Origin: Pseudomonadota bacterium
Lineage (GTDB): Bacteria; Pseudomonadota; Gammaproteobacteria; Steroidobacterales; JBCBZW01
Reading direction: 5' to 3'
Assembly (NCBI GenBank): GCA_039193195.1
Contig: JBCCWS010000033.1
Span: forward strand, 1 to 64,000
Length of the DNA: 64,000 bases
A program made the position numbers and the translations under genes. Below the pieces are notes generated by a model. It ran no database searches. It was not told the origin of the DNA and was given only the letters and a program-made list of their open reading frames with translations. Shown piece by piece: positions 39,364 through 48,890 of this stretch. The first letter of the stretch is position 1. Each line of letters starts with the position of its first letter.

Positions 39364-40173
39364 ATGAGCGCGACCAACGTCACCCCCATCGATGACGTCC
39401 AGAATCACCCAGACACGCGACGCATGCCCATCGACAAGGTGGGTATCAAGGATATCTTCCACCCAGTACGGGTCATGGACCGATCGGGTGGCGAACAACA
39501 CACCGTAGCCAAGTTCAACATGTACGTGCGCCTGCCCCACAACTTCAAGGGCACGCACATGAGCCGCTTCGTCGAGATACTGAGCATGTACGAGAAGGAA
39601 ATCTCCGTACATAACTTCGGCGAAATGCTCGAGCGTATGGCAGACCGCCTAGAAGCGAAGACCGGCCATATCGAAATGAGCTTCCCCTACTTCGTAATGA
39701 AGAAGGCGCCCAAGTCTGGCGTCGAGAGCCTCATGGACTACGAGGCCAGCCTCATCGGCGAAATCCACGAGGGCAAGGTCAATACCAAAGTGAAGGTGGT
39801 TGTGCCGGTCACCAGCCTGTGCCCCTGCTCAAAGGGGATTTCGGACTACGGCGCCCACAACCAGCGCTCGCACATCACGATCACGGCGCGTATCGACGAC
39901 TTCGTGTGGATCGAAGAGCTGATCGACATGGCTGAGAAGGAAGCATCCTGCGAGCTCTTCGGCATCCTGAAGCGACCTGACGAGAAGTACGTGACGGAGC
40001 GTGCTTACGACAACCCGAAGTTCGTCGAGGACATCGTGCGTGACGTGGCCTTGCGCCTGAACGAGGACGATCGCATCCGTGGGTATGTCGTGGAGAGCGA
40101 GAACTTCGAGTCCATCCACAACCACTCGGCTTACGCACTGATCGAGTGCGACAAGGACGCCGAATCAGAATAG
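39364..40173 (+). CDS. folE2: GTP cyclohydrolase I, FolE2 (type IB)
   Basis: Makes 7,8-dihydroneopterin triphosphate from GTP, the first folate step, using metals other than zinc when zinc is scarce. 269 residues from the ATG at 39364 ([13 protein letters not shown]), with GAGGA upstream. Signatures are [23 protein letters not shown], carrying the catalytic Cys, and [14 protein letters not shown] canonical FolE is not in the window, so it cannot be told whether this is the only cyclohydrolase I. Confidence 0.95.
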   Translation: MSATNVTPIDDVQNHPDTRRMPIDKVGIKDIFHPVRVMDRSGGEQHTVAKFNMYVRLPHNFKGTHMSRFVEILSMYEKEISVHNFGEMLERMADRLEAKTGHIEMSFPYFVMKKAPKSGVESLMDYEASLIGEIHEGKVNTKVKVVVPVTSLCPCSKGISDYGAHNQRSHITITARIDDFVWIEELIDMAEKEASCELFGILKRPDEKYVTERAYDNPKFVEDIVRDVALRLNEDDRIRGYVVESENFESIHNHSAYALIECDKDAESE

Positions 40174-40232
40174 GGCTAGGAAGGCCTCCCCGTCGCTAAC
40201 CGCCCATTCCCAAGAGGCGATGCCCCTGCGCC

Positions 40233-41603
40233 TTAACCCGCGCTGGCGAAGGATTCCGGTGGCGCCGTCGGATCGGCGCCATCGTTCAGGGCCTTGCCCG
40301 ACAGCTCCGCTTCGACGTTTTGCAGGCGTTCGACCAGTGAGCGCAAGAACACGCGCATGAAGCGCAGTTGGCAAGAGGAGCTCAGCTGCTCTAACAGGGT
40401 CGAGCTCACCTGCAGTAGGGTGACCTCGCCGTCGGCCTGAATCGTCGCCGTGCGGCGCGCGCGGCGCACGTAGCTCGACTCGCCAAAGCAGTCCCCACGC
40501 GATAGCTTGCCGAGCGCATGCCCCCCGCGACACACCTTGACCGTGCCCTTGATCAGCACGTAGAAGCGGTCATCGAGTTGCCCCTCGCGTACGATCTCCT
40601 CGTCAGGCTCGTACTCGCGCCACTCGCCCGCCTGCAGCACTTCCCAGATCTCAGAGGCCTGGAAGTCATGGAAGAAGCGCAGCTGACGCAGTAGCTCGAA
40701 GCGCCCCTGCTCGGTCACGCGCATCGCCACACTGTTGCGGCTCAGCTCCTGGTTCGCACGCGTCAGGTCGGCCGCCATCTCCAAGCCGTTTCGATAGCGC
40801 TGCTCCGGGTCCTTGTGTAGGGCCCGCATCACCACGTTCTCCAGTGACTCGGGAATGTCGTCACGGATCATGTGCAGCGGCTGCGCCGTGCGATACACGA
40901 TCAAGTGCAGCAGCTTCGCGAGGTTATCGGCTTTGAAAGGTCGCTGCCCTGTCAGCAGTTCGTACATAACGACGCCGAGGGAATACAGATCTGAACGTGG
41001 CGTAACCGGCTGGGAGCGAACCTGTTCGGGCGACATGTAGCTCGGGCTGCCGGCGATCCCTTCGATCTGCGACGCCTCGGATTGCTCGACGAGGGCGATA
41101 CCGAAGTCGATGATGCGCACATCTCGGTCAGGCGTGAGCATGATGTTGCTGGGCTTGATGTCGCGGTGGACTACGCCGCGGTTGTGGGCGTAGTGCAGGG
41201 CCTTCGCGCATTTGAAAGCGATCTCGATGACATCACCTTTGCGCAGCAGATTCTCTTCCTTGCAGAAGCGCGCGAGCGTGCGTGCACCTTGCACGTGTTC
41301 CATGACGACGTAGTAGCTGTTGTCGTGCTCGCCGGCATCGTACAGGGGCAGGATATTCGCGTGCTGCAGGCGGCCAACCATATTGGCCTCGTTGAAGAAC
41401 ATCTTGCGCGCCACGCGAGCGTCGCTGTCCGTGCTGTTGACACCGTGGTAGACCTTGATGGCCACATCACGACCGTAGAACATATCGTGCGATAGGTACA
41501 CGGTGCCGGTGCTGCCGCGGCCCACCTTCTTTATGATGGGATACTTGCCGATGCGCTCGGGCGCACTGTCTGAAGGCTTTTCGCTGTCGCTCATGGCTAT
41601 CAC
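40233..41603 (-). CDS. Ser/Thr protein kinase with C-terminal cyclic-nucleotide-binding domain
   Basis: 456 residues. Hanks-type kinase domain (18-285): glycine loop VGRGSTGTVY, K50 in VAIKV, catalytic HRDIKPSN (D148), DFG (D166) and SPSYMSPEQ. A helical linker is followed by a CRP-type cyclic-nucleotide-binding domain (about 315-425; EEIVREGQLDDRFYVLIKGTV, LSRGDCFGESSYV). No transmembrane segment. This architecture suggests kinase activity gated by cNMP. It overlaps the pgpA stop (GTGA; an ATG 9 bases further in is also possible), so it belongs to the thiL-pgpA unit. Confidence 0.87.
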   Translation of the reverse strand: MIAMSDSEKPSDSAPERIGKYPIIKKVGRGSTGTVYLSHDMFYGRDVAIKVYHGVNSTDSDARVARKMFFNEANMVGRLQHANILPLYDAGEHDNSYYVVMEHVQGARTLARFCKEENLLRKGDVIEIAFKCAKALHYAHNRGVVHRDIKPSNIMLTPDRDVRIIDFGIALVEQSEASQIEGIAGSPSYMSPEQVRSQPVTPRSDLYSLGVVMYELLTGQRPFKADNLAKLLHLIVYRTAQPLHMIRDDIPESLENVVMRALHKDPEQRYRNGLEMAADLTRANQELSRNSVAMRVTEQGRFELLRQLRFFHDFQASEIWEVLQAGEWREYEPDEEIVREGQLDDRFYVLIKGTVKVCRGGHALGKLSRGDCFGESSYVRRARRTATIQADGEVTLLQVSSTLLEQLSSSCQLRFMRVFLRSLVERLQNVEAELSGKALNDGADPTAPPESFASAG

Positions 41604-42112
41604 AGGAAGGCGCCGAGACGACCCACGGCGTACAGGCTGAGGGCGGCAAAGAGCGCCGCTACGATGTCGTCCAGCATAATTCCCAGCCCTCCACGCAGTC
41701 CGTGATCCATCGCTCGGATCGGCCAGGGCTTGATGATGTCAAAAGCGCGAAAAGCCCCAAACGCCGCACCCCACCACGCCGCGCTCTGGGGCACCAGCGA
41801 ACAGGCGAGATAGCAGCCAACGATCTCATCCCAGACGATGCCTGGATGATCGTGTACGCCCAGGTGTGCGGACGAACGTCGGCAAATCGCGACACCCGCC
41901 CCCAGGCCAACCACGCTTGCGAGCATATGGCCGGCGAATCCCACTCCCAAGCGATCGGCAAGCACGAAAGTCGCCAGCCCGAGCAGCGACCCCACGGTTC
42001 CGGGCGCCACGGGGGAGTAGCCAGTGCCAAAGCCGAAGGCGAGCACATGTACCGGATGGCGTTTCAGATCCCGCCAGCTCGGGCGCCGCAACCGTTGCTT
42101 CGCCGCGGTCAT
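41600..42112 (-). CDS. pgpA: Phosphatidylglycerophosphatase A
   Basis: Dephosphorylates phosphatidylglycerophosphate at the inner membrane. 170 residues with several hydrophobic segments. Family motifs are GFGTGYSPVAPGTVGSL, DHPGIVWDEIVG, RAFDIIKPWPI and GGLGIMLDDIVAAL, whose acidic residues bind the metal. The ATG overlaps the thiL stop (ATGA). thiL-pgpA is a conserved pair. Confidence 0.94.
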   Translation of the reverse strand: MTAAKQRLRRPSWRDLKRHPVHVLAFGFGTGYSPVAPGTVGSLLGLATFVLADRLGVGFAGHMLASVVGLGAGVAICRRSSAHLGVHDHPGIVWDEIVGCYLACSLVPQSAAWWGAAFGAFRAFDIIKPWPIRAMDHGLRGGLGIMLDDIVAALFAALSLYAVGRLGAFL

Positions 42113-43086
42113 CGATGGAAATGCCTATAGCCGGCCGTGGGCAGGGGCAGTGTGCGCCCGTCGCGCGTCACGCTCGCGCCCGGCGCGCGGCCGTCGCCCA
42201 CCGGCCGTACTTCTCCGATCACCGTCAAGGCGCAACCCACGTCCTGCGCGATCCTCTCCAGCACTAGTTCACACTCCCTCGGCGCTGTAAAGAGCAGTTC
42301 GTAGTCATCACCACCGGTCAGGGCGAACCGCTCGGCCGCTTCGCGATCATGGCACTGGGTCAGCTCCTCGCTCAGGGGCAGCCTATGCGCTTCGATAGCC
42401 AAATGCACACCGCTCGCCTCGGCGAGCTTCTGCGCGTCCGCCAGCAAGCCGTCGGAGACGTCTATCGCCGAGCTTGCCACGGGCAACAAGCACCGACCGC
42501 AGGCGACACGGGGCTGGGGGAACGCAAAGCGCTGACGGAGGTACCGATGTTGCTTGCCCTCTTGCCGCTGCGCCAATGCCGCAAGCCCCGCTGCAGCATC
42601 ACCTGGCGAACCAGTCACGGCCAGTAGGTCGCGTACGCGAGCCCCCGAACGGGTCAGCGCGACGGTGTCCGACGCCAACCATCCCACCGCGGTCACCGTG
42701 ACGGAGAGCACGTCGCTGCGCGTGGTATCGCCACCGATGACGGCTACCCCGTGGGCTTGGGCGAGCGTGCTGAACGCCTGGGCGAAGGGCGCCAACCAGG
42801 TGGCGTCAGCGCTTGGCAGGGAGAGGGCGATCAGGGCGTAGGCAGGCGTCGCCCCCATCGCGGCAAGGTCGCTCAGGTTGACGGCGAGTGCTCGGTGGCC
42901 GATGGCCGCTGGGTCGAGTGACGGGGGGAAGTGCACGCCGCTCACGATCGTGTCCGTGGCGATCGTGGCGAGGTGGTCCGCAGGAGGCGCCACGAGAGCT
43001 GCGTCATCGCCCACGCCCAAGCGGACCTCGGGGCGCTCGACGCCTGCCGAGGCGAAGTAGCGTTCGATGAGCGCGAACTCGTCCAT
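42109..43086 (-). CDS. thiL: Thiamine-monophosphate kinase
   Basis: Phosphorylates thiamine monophosphate to the active cofactor TPP. 325 residues, PurM-like ATP-grasping fold. Motifs are GVGDDAALV, VNLSDLAAMGATPAYAL, VIGGDTTRSD, AIDVSDGLLADA and LTGGDDYELLFTAP. It normally follows nusB; here a receiver-domain gene lies between them. Confidence 0.95.
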   Translation of the reverse strand: MDEFALIERYFASAGVERPEVRLGVGDDAALVAPPADHLATIATDTIVSGVHFPPSLDPAAIGHRALAVNLSDLAAMGATPAYALIALSLPSADATWLAPFAQAFSTLAQAHGVAVIGGDTTRSDVLSVTVTAVGWLASDTVALTRSGARVRDLLAVTGSPGDAAAGLAALAQRQEGKQHRYLRQRFAFPQPRVACGRCLLPVASSAIDVSDGLLADAQKLAEASGVHLAIEAHRLPLSEELTQCHDREAAERFALTGGDDYELLFTAPRECELVLERIAQDVGCALTVIGEVRPVGDGRAPGASVTRDGRTLPLPTAGYRHFHR

Positions 43087-43166
43087 GCCTGGCTACCGCT
43101 GTGCGCGCACTGGCGCGGAGCTGGCAGTGTAACGAGTTCCCGCTACGAGTCGGATGCCGCGGAGAC

Positions 43167-43970
43167 TTAGGCCTGTAGGGTCTGGTAGATGAGCTGCTTC
43201 ACCGTGTCAGCCTCGAAGGGCTTGTCGCACACCGCGGAGACGCCGGACTGCTGGATCGCCGACAGCCGTGAGGTGTTGCTCTCACTGGTCACCATGAGAA
43301 TCGGCGTGTCGCTATCGCCGATCTCATCTCGGATGCAATTCGTGAGTTCCAAGCCATCCATCTCGGGCATGTTGTAGTCCGTGACGATCAGATCGAACTC
43401 GCGATGGTAGAGCATCGTAGCCGCTTCCCTTCCGTCCTTCGCGAACTCCAAGTTGCCGATCCCAAGGGACTTCAGCACCTTGGCAATGTGCAGGCGCGCG
43501 TAGGCAACGTCGTCCACGACGAGCACGCGAAGACTGGCGGGATCACCGTACTCGAGATCCATCTCATCAGGGTTCAGAAAATGCAGGGTGTTGAGCAATG
43601 CTCGGCGAATGGCAGGCGCCGTGAACGGCTTGGGCAGGATGGCGATGACGCCGGCCTGGCGGATCGGATCGAGTCGCTTGAAGCGCTCCTCGCTAGAGAC
43701 CAGCATGAACGGGGTGTCGCACAAGTCATCGGAGTCGCGCAGGGTGACGATCAAGTCTGTGGCCGTCATATCCGGGAGGTACATCGAACTGATGACGAGG
43801 CGAAAGCTGCCAGAACGCAGCTTCTGCAGAGCCTCGGCACCGGAGTGGGCCTCTTGAATGTCATCAATATCGTTGGTTTCGAGGTGGCGGCGCATGGCCG
43901 CGCGCTGGGCGCCCGATGGCTCGACGACGAGTACGCTCAGATCCTCTAGGTGCAACTGAATGGTGGACAC
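43167..43970 (-). CDS. Tandem receiver-domain protein with one inactive receiver
   Basis: 267 residues, two CheY-like domains and no output domain. In the first (10-130) the acidic pocket reads VVEPSG and the phosphoacceptor position is Ser (ISSMYLPDM), so it cannot be phosphorylated normally; K114 remains. The second (147-267) is canonical: VVDD, D198 in VTDYNMPEMDG, T/S228-229 and K250. AGGAGA precedes the GTG start. It is inserted between nusB and thiL in an otherwise standard operon. Protein-protein output is the likely mode. Confidence 0.85.
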   Translation of the reverse strand: MSTIQLHLEDLSVLVVEPSGAQRAAMRRHLETNDIDDIQEAHSGAEALQKLRSGSFRLVISSMYLPDMTATDLIVTLRDSDDLCDTPFMLVSSEERFKRLDPIRQAGVIAILPKPFTAPAIRRALLNTLHFLNPDEMDLEYGDPASLRVLVVDDVAYARLHIAKVLKSLGIGNLEFAKDGREAATMLYHREFDLIVTDYNMPEMDGLELTNCIRDEIGDSDTPILMVTSESNTSRLSAIQQSGVSAVCDKPFEADTVKQLIYQTLQA

Positions 43971-44067
43971 GTGTTCTCCTTAGGTCGTCGGGCTCTCCTA
44001 AGGGGTTATCGTCCCTGCGCCGAAGGACTGAAGTGTCGCGCCGGAGGATCCGGAAACCGTGCGCCGG

Positions 44068-44571
44068 TTAACGGGCGCGCTCGACCTTGCGCAGCGTGAG
44101 CGATGCCTTGTCCAATACGGCGTTGACGAACTTGTGGCCGTCCTCTGCGCCGAATTCGTGGGCGAGTTCCAAGGCCTCGTTCAACACCACACGGTACGGC
44201 GTTTCAATCCGTTCACGCAGCTCGTAAAGGCCGATCAGCAGCACCGCGTGCTCGATCGGGTCGAGCTGATCGACCGGTCGGTCGGAGCGCTCTGCGATCA
44301 GTGCGTCGAGGGCCTCGCGGTGGGTCTCCACGCCCATGATCAGCTGGCGAAAGAGCTCTTGATCCACCCGCTCCAGCCCCGGGAAATCCGTGAACTGGGC
44401 GATCACGTTGCGCGCGTGGTCGCCGGTGAGGAACTGCTGGTAAAGCGCCTGGCATGCGGCGCGGCGCGCCAAAGAGCGGGCGCTGGCGCGGCGCTTTCGC
44501 GGGCGCCGGGCCGGGGATGCCGTCGCGCCGTCGGCAGCGGTGTCGACCGGTGATGAGGGGTCCTCGCCCAT
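44068..44571 (-). CDS. nusB: Transcription antitermination factor NusB
   Basis: Binds boxA RNA with NusE during rRNA antitermination. 167 residues from the ATG at 44571 (MGEDPSSPVDTAADG); another ATG at 44583 overlaps ribH by 8 bp. The core is RRAACQALYQQFLTG, IERSDRPVDQLDPIEHAVL-like helices and PYRVVLNEALELAHEFG. A basic, low-complexity N-terminal extension of about 30 residues precedes the fold. Confidence 0.93.
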   Translation of the reverse strand: MGEDPSSPVDTAADGATASPARRPRKRRASARSLARRAACQALYQQFLTGDHARNVIAQFTDFPGLERVDQELFRQLIMGVETHREALDALIAERSDRPVDQLDPIEHAVLLIGLYELRERIETPYRVVLNEALELAHEFGAEDGHKFVNAVLDKASLTLRKVERAR

Positions 44572-44575
44572 CCGC

Positions 44576-45058
44576 TCAAGCATCCAGCTGGCGCAGCAGC
44601 CCCAGCGTCTCCAAGGCTGCCAGGGACGCCTCCGCCCCCTTGTTGCCCGCCTTGGCGCCGGCACGTTCGATCGCCTGATCTAAGGTGTCGACCGTGAGCA
44701 CACCAAACCCCACCGGCACACCAGTGTCGAGGGCGACACGCGACAAGCCGCTCGCACATTCCCCTGCCACGTAGTCGAAGTGCGGGGTGGCGCCGCGAAT
44801 CACCGTGCCGAGGGCGACGAGCATATGGAAGCGACCGCTGCGCGCTGCCTTGCTGGCAGCGATCGGCAGCTCGTACGCACCCGGCACCATCAGCAGCTTG
44901 ATGTCGCCACTGGCCACGCCGGCTTGCGTGAGTGCTCCAACGGCCCCGCGAGTGAGCCGCTCGACGATAAAGTCGTTCCAACGGGTGGCGAGCACACCCA
45001 CGCGCACGCCAGTGCCACTAAGGGCGCCTTCCAAGGTCTCGATCGTCGGCCCGTTCAT
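44576..45058 (-). CDS. ribH: 6,7-dimethyl-8-ribityllumazine synthase
   Basis: Penultimate riboflavin step: joins the ribitylaminouracil with 3,4-dihydroxybutanone phosphate. 160 residues. Motifs are ATRWNDFIVERLTRGA, VPGAYELPIAA, ALGTVIRGATPHFDYVAGE and PVGFGVLTVDTLDQA. The ATG overlaps the ribBA stop (ATGA). Confidence 0.96.
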   Translation of the reverse strand: MNGPTIETLEGALSGTGVRVGVLATRWNDFIVERLTRGAVGALTQAGVASGDIKLLMVPGAYELPIAASKAARSGRFHMLVALGTVIRGATPHFDYVAGECASGLSRVALDTGVPVGFGVLTVDTLDQAIERAGAKAGNKGAEASLAALETLGLLRQLDA

Positions 45059-46200
45059 TCGTCCACGTACTCCACCACTTCCAGCCCGAAGCCAGACAGG
45101 CCATGCATGCGCTTGGGCGCGCTCAGCACACGCATGCGCGCGACGCCGAGATCACGCAACACCTGAGCGCCGACGCCGTACTTGCGCAGCTCCGAGCTCA
45201 CCTCGCCACTGCCTTGATGCGGCCGCTCGCTACCCTGCAGGCGCTCGATCAATACCCTTGGATCATCGCGCTCGCGCAGTATCAGGACCACTCCACTGCC
45301 TTCCTCGGCAATGCGCTTCATGGCCGATCGCAGGGGCCACCCCAAAGATGGCCAGGTAACGCCAACGACGTCACTCAGCGTCTCGTGCACGTGTACGCGA
45401 ACCAGCGTGGGGTCCGTCGCTCCCACTTTGCCCCTGACCAAAGCGAGGTGAACGTTGCGCGCCACATGATCTTCATAGCAATGCAGCGTGAAGTCACCAA
45501 ATTCTGTAGGTACGGTACGGGTGGCGATACACTCCACCGACTGCTCATTGCGCAGGCGGTAGGCGATAAGGTCGGCGATGGTGCCGATCTTCAGCTTGTG
45601 CTCGCGAGCAAAGGCCTCGAGATCCGGGCGCCGTGCCATGCTCCCATCCTCACGCAGCACCTCCACGATCACTGCCGCCGGTTCCGCACCGGCGAGGCGC
45701 GCCAGATCACAGCCGGCTTCCGTGTGGCCGGCTCGGGTCAGCACGCCGCCGGGCTGGGCCATGAGCGGAAAGATGTGGCCAGGTTGGGTGAGGTCCGCGG
45801 GGCCCGCATCGGGCGCCACCGCCGCGAGCACCGTGCGGGCTCGGTCGTGGGCGGAGATGCCGGTGGTCACCCCCTCGGCGGCCTCGATAGAGACGGTGAA
45901 GTTGGTGCGTTGCTCCGAATCGGTCTCGCTCACCATCAGGGGCAGGCGCAGCTGCTCGCAGCGCTCGCGGGTGAGGGTCAGGCAGATCAGGCCACGGCCG
46001 TATCGCGCCATGAAATTGATGTCTTCCGGGCGTACGTGGGAGGCGAGCATCACCAGGTCGCCCTCGTTTTCGCGATCCTCGTCGTCGAGCATCACCACCA
46101 TGCGGCCCGCGCGTAGCTCCGCCAGGATGGTCTCGATGTCCGCCAAGTCGTTGGAACTGCCCCGTTCTGGCAGGGGGGTGATGTTGCTGCTATCTGTCAT
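45055..46200 (-). CDS. ribBA: 3,4-dihydroxy-2-butanone 4-phosphate synthase with degenerate GTP cyclohydrolase II-like domain
   Basis: 381 residues. The N-terminal RibB domain (about 15-220) is intact: VVMLDDEDRENEGDLVM, MARYGRGLICL and the C-terminal GHTEAGCDLARLAG. The C-terminal RibA-like domain has lost the three zinc cysteines of cyclohydrolase II (in RibA, CxxGD...RCDC). The same place reads RVHVHETLSDVVGVTWPS and contains no Cys. It therefore supplies only the butanone phosphate; a separate RibA must exist elsewhere. This matches the proteobacterial RibB-plus-inactive-RibA arrangement (RibBX type). Confidence 0.92.
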   Translation of the reverse strand: MTDSSNITPLPERGSSNDLADIETILAELRAGRMVVMLDDEDRENEGDLVMLASHVRPEDINFMARYGRGLICLTLTRERCEQLRLPLMVSETDSEQRTNFTVSIEAAEGVTTGISAHDRARTVLAAVAPDAGPADLTQPGHIFPLMAQPGGVLTRAGHTEAGCDLARLAGAEPAAVIVEVLREDGSMARRPDLEAFAREHKLKIGTIADLIAYRLRNEQSVECIATRTVPTEFGDFTLHCYEDHVARNVHLALVRGKVGATDPTLVRVHVHETLSDVVGVTWPSLGWPLRSAMKRIAEEGSGVVLILRERDDPRVLIERLQGSERPHQGSGEVSSELRKYGVGAQVLRDLGVARMRVLSAPKRMHGLSGFGLEVVEYVDE

Positions 46201-46279
46201 GGCCGTGCCGTGCTCGTTTTATCCGTATCGCCCTATTCTACTGCGCTGCGGCCGGGGGTGCCGGCTGCGCCACGGCGAT

Positions 46280-46885
46280 TCAATCGCCGCTGCTGGCAGC
46301 CAGCTGGCGGGCGACGTAGCGGGCCAGCACGTCTGCTTCGAGATTGACGCGGCGCTCCGTAGCGTACTGGGCCATGGCCGTCACCTCCCACGTGTGGGGG
46401 ATGATGTTCACGCCGAAGGCCTCTGCCTCTACCTCGTTGACTGTCAAGCTGATCCCATCCACGCAGACCGACCCCTTTGGCGCCACCAGCGGCGCGAGAC
46501 TAGGCGGCAGGGAGATGCGCAGGCGCTGGGAGCGGGCCTCAGGGGTGATCGACAGCACCACGGCAATAGCATCCACGTGACCAGTGACTAGATGGCCGCC
46601 GAGCACATCGCCAGCCCGCAGCGAAGGCTCCAAATTGACCAGAGCCCCAGCAGTCAGGTCGCCCAAGGTGGTTTTTTCGAGGGTCTCGCGGGAGACGTCG
46701 AAGGCGAGGCGCAGGCCGTCCATCTGCACGACCGTCAGGCAAGCCCCGCTAATCGAGATGCTGTCGCCGAGGCCGATGGGCGTCGGGGGCGCCCAGCCGT
46801 CCGCATCGATCGTGAGCCGCGCATCGCCGCCCACTCCCTCCAGGGCCACCACGCGGGCGGTCGCTTGAACCAGTCCAGTAAACAT
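46280..46885 (-). CDS. ribE: Riboflavin synthase alpha subunit
   Basis: Dismutates two lumazines to riboflavin. 201 residues, two homologous beta-barrels. Each half has its motif: MFTGLVQATARV with SGACLTVV and VNLEPSLRAGDVLGGHLVTGHVD in the first, and KGSVCVDGISLTVNEVE with NIIPHTWEVTAM in the second. Named ribC in some genera. It lies between ribD and ribBA on the same strand. Confidence 0.96.
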   Translation of the reverse strand: MFTGLVQATARVVALEGVGGDARLTIDADGWAPPTPIGLGDSISISGACLTVVQMDGLRLAFDVSRETLEKTTLGDLTAGALVNLEPSLRAGDVLGGHLVTGHVDAIAVVLSITPEARSQRLRISLPPSLAPLVAPKGSVCVDGISLTVNEVEAEAFGVNIIPHTWEVTAMAQYATERRVNLEADVLARYVARQLAASSGD

Positions 46886-46913
46886 CGCGTTGCCTTTTCA
46901 GCCTTCTTTAACC

Positions 46914-48041
46914 CTACGCTAGAGGCGTGGCCACAACCCGCAGGTCTTCGCCAATACGATCGACCTGGCGCCACTGCAGGCGGATGCGCTCATCCATGCG
47001 CGAGAGCCCTGGCACGTTCCAAGCGCCCAGCGTCTGCGTGCCCATGAGGTGAGGCGCCAAGTAGCAGATGACCTCGTCCACCAGACCAGCCCCCAGCAGG
47101 GACCCGTTCAGGCGCGCGCCGGCCTCCACCATGACCTCGTTGATGCCGCGCCTTCCAAGTTCGTCCAGCACGGCGGACAGATTCAGTCCCACGCCATCTG
47201 CGTGCGTCGGCGCGGGCACCAGCTCCACCCCTTCGCGCTCCGCAAGTGCCGCCGGCAGCTCCTGCGCGAGGCCTGCCTGGTGGATGAGCAGGGTGCGGCC
47301 CTGGTCGTTGAGCAGGGCCGCCCGGGGCGGGGTGCGAAGCTGCGGATCGATCACCACGCGCAGGGGGTGGTGCCAAGGCGCGACGGGCGAGGCGTCGCGA
47401 ACGGTGAAGGAAGGATCGTCCGCGACCACGGTGCCAACCCCGGTGAGGATCGCGCCGACGTTCGCCCGACGTCGGTGCACGTCGCGGCGCGACGGCACAC
47501 TGGAGATCCATCGGCTCTCTCCATCGCGCATGGCCGTTGCGCCATCCAGGCTCGTCGCCACCTTGACGGTAACGAAGGGCCGACCTCGCTCGAGGCGACT
47601 TAGAAAGCCGCGTGCCACGCGCCTGGCCTCTTCCGCCATCAAGCCAACGCTCACCTCGATACCGGCCGCACGCAGTTGCTCGATCCCAGCACCATCGACG
47701 CGAGGGTTCGGATCTTCGACCGCGACGACCACCCTAGCGATCCCTGCCTCAAGCAGCGCCTGACTGCAGGGGGGCGTGCGGCCATGGTGCGCGCAAGGTT
47801 CTAAGGTGACGTAGGCGGTGGCGCCGGTCAGCGCTTCGCCTAGGCCAGCCTCGCGCGCTGCGGCGATCGCCCTCACCTCCGCATGGCCCTCTCCCGCTTG
47901 AGCATGCCATCCCTCGCCGAGCACATCGCCCCCTGCATTCGCGATCACACAGCCCACGCGAGGGTTCGGCTCACAGGCATTGGTGCCACGTCTCGCCAGG
48001 CGTACGGCGGCGGCCATATGTTTCCTATCGGATACGTTCAC
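46914..48041 (-). CDS. ribD: Bifunctional riboflavin biosynthesis deaminase/reductase RibD
   Basis: Deaminates and then reduces the pyrimidine intermediate of riboflavin synthesis. 375 residues. The deaminase zinc site is GHAEVRAI with [11 protein letters not shown]; the reductase domain has [36 protein letters not shown] and [14 protein letters not shown]. The GTG start overlaps the nrdR stop (GTGA). Confidence 0.96.
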   Translation of the reverse strand: MNVSDRKHMAAAVRLARRGTNACEPNPRVGCVIANAGGDVLGEGWHAQAGEGHAEVRAIAAAREAGLGEALTGATAYVTLEPCAHHGRTPPCSQALLEAGIARVVVAVEDPNPRVDGAGIEQLRAAGIEVSVGLMAEEARRVARGFLSRLERGRPFVTVKVATSLDGATAMRDGESRWISSVPSRRDVHRRRANVGAILTGVGTVVADDPSFTVRDASPVAPWHHPLRVVIDPQLRTPPRAALLNDQGRTLLIHQAGLAQELPAALAEREGVELVPAPTHADGVGLNLSAVLDELGRRGINEVMVEAGARLNGSLLGAGLVDEVICYLAPHLMGTQTLGAWNVPGLSRMDERIRLQWRQVDRIGEDLRVVATPLA

Positions 48042-48601
48042 TGACGCGAGCGGCGCGTTCGGCGGCGGGTACCCGTAGCGGGCGTCACGGTGGCGCGAGA
48101 CGCATCTGGCAGCAGGGACATCTGCTCCTCGGCCTCGCCGGTCGGCTCATCTAAGGCTTCGAGCTTCTCGAGTTCCTCCCGGAACGCGGAGATGTCCTCG
48201 AAACTGCGGTACACGGAGGCGAAGCGCACGTAGGCCACCTGATCCATACGACGCAGTTCGTTCATCACCAGTTCGCCCACTAGGCGGGAGGGCACCTCGC
48301 GCTCTCCCGTGGCGAGCAGCGCGTGCTTGATGCGTTGGAGCGCATCCTCCACAGCGTCTTCACCGACGGGCCGCTTTTGCAGGGACATGCTGATGCCCCG
48401 ACGGAGCTTGGCCTCGTCGAAGGGCTGGCGCTTGCCATCGCTCTTGATGAGGTGGGGCATCACCAGCTGCGGCGCCTCGAAGGTGGTAAAGCGCTCCCCG
48501 CAGCGTGAGCAGACGCGGCGGCGGCGCACCTGGGAGCCTTCGCCCGCCAGGCGCGAATCGGTGACGCGGGTCTCCTCGTGACCGCAGAATGGACAGTGCA
48601 T
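48038..48601 (-). CDS. nrdR: Transcriptional repressor NrdR
   Basis: ATP/dATP-sensing repressor of ribonucleotide reductase genes. 187 residues from the ATG at 48601 ([17 protein letters not shown]). Zinc ribbon C3/C6 and C31/C34 ([12 protein letters not shown]), then an ATP-cone ([22 protein letters not shown]). It is about 35 residues longer than the E. coli protein owing to an Arg/Thr-rich tail. The nrdR-ribD link is conserved; glyA, often upstream, is absent and the TIR/SPFH operon lies there instead. Confidence 0.95.
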   Translation of the reverse strand: MHCPFCGHEETRVTDSRLAGEGSQVRRRRVCSRCGERFTTFEAPQLVMPHLIKSDGKRQPFDEAKLRRGISMSLQKRPVGEDAVEDALQRIKHALLATGEREVPSRLVGELVMNELRRMDQVAYVRFASVYRSFEDISAFREELEKLEALDEPTGEAEEQMSLLPDASRATVTPATGTRRRTRRSRQ

Positions 48602-48890
48602 AGCTCGCCTCTTCGGGCGCAGAGCGCTCGGACGAGGCGTATTGTAACGCGTCGTTCGTAGGACCCGAACGTACCGACGGATGCGCGGCGGTTCCATGGG
48701 GCTCCACCTCCGCACAAACCGCGCCACGGCGGGCCACAATCTGATTCCGACGACTACGCCACGGAGGGCGCGACACAGGAAAGCGCGGACCCGTCCGCTG
48801 CCCCGCGCGAGCGATAGGAATAGCCAGGAGAGACCGCTTCTTCCACCTAGGGCGACCTCCCTGCACGTTGGGAACGAGTGTACATCCTGA
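48602..48890. other. Intergenic region upstream of nrdR
   Basis: 289 bp separate nrdR from the SPFH-like gene, both leftward. On the minus strand TACAAT at 48646-48641 could be a -10 box for the nrdR-rib operon, but the -35 is weak. No FMN riboswitch (RFN element) or intrinsic terminator was recognised. The boundary marks a change to DNA that looks less GC-rich by eye. Confidence 0.4.

Noticed and set aside
48602-48890. FMN riboswitch upstream of the nrdR-rib operon
   Set aside because: I looked for the conserved RFN helices and found none; flavin control, if any, must lie elsewhere.
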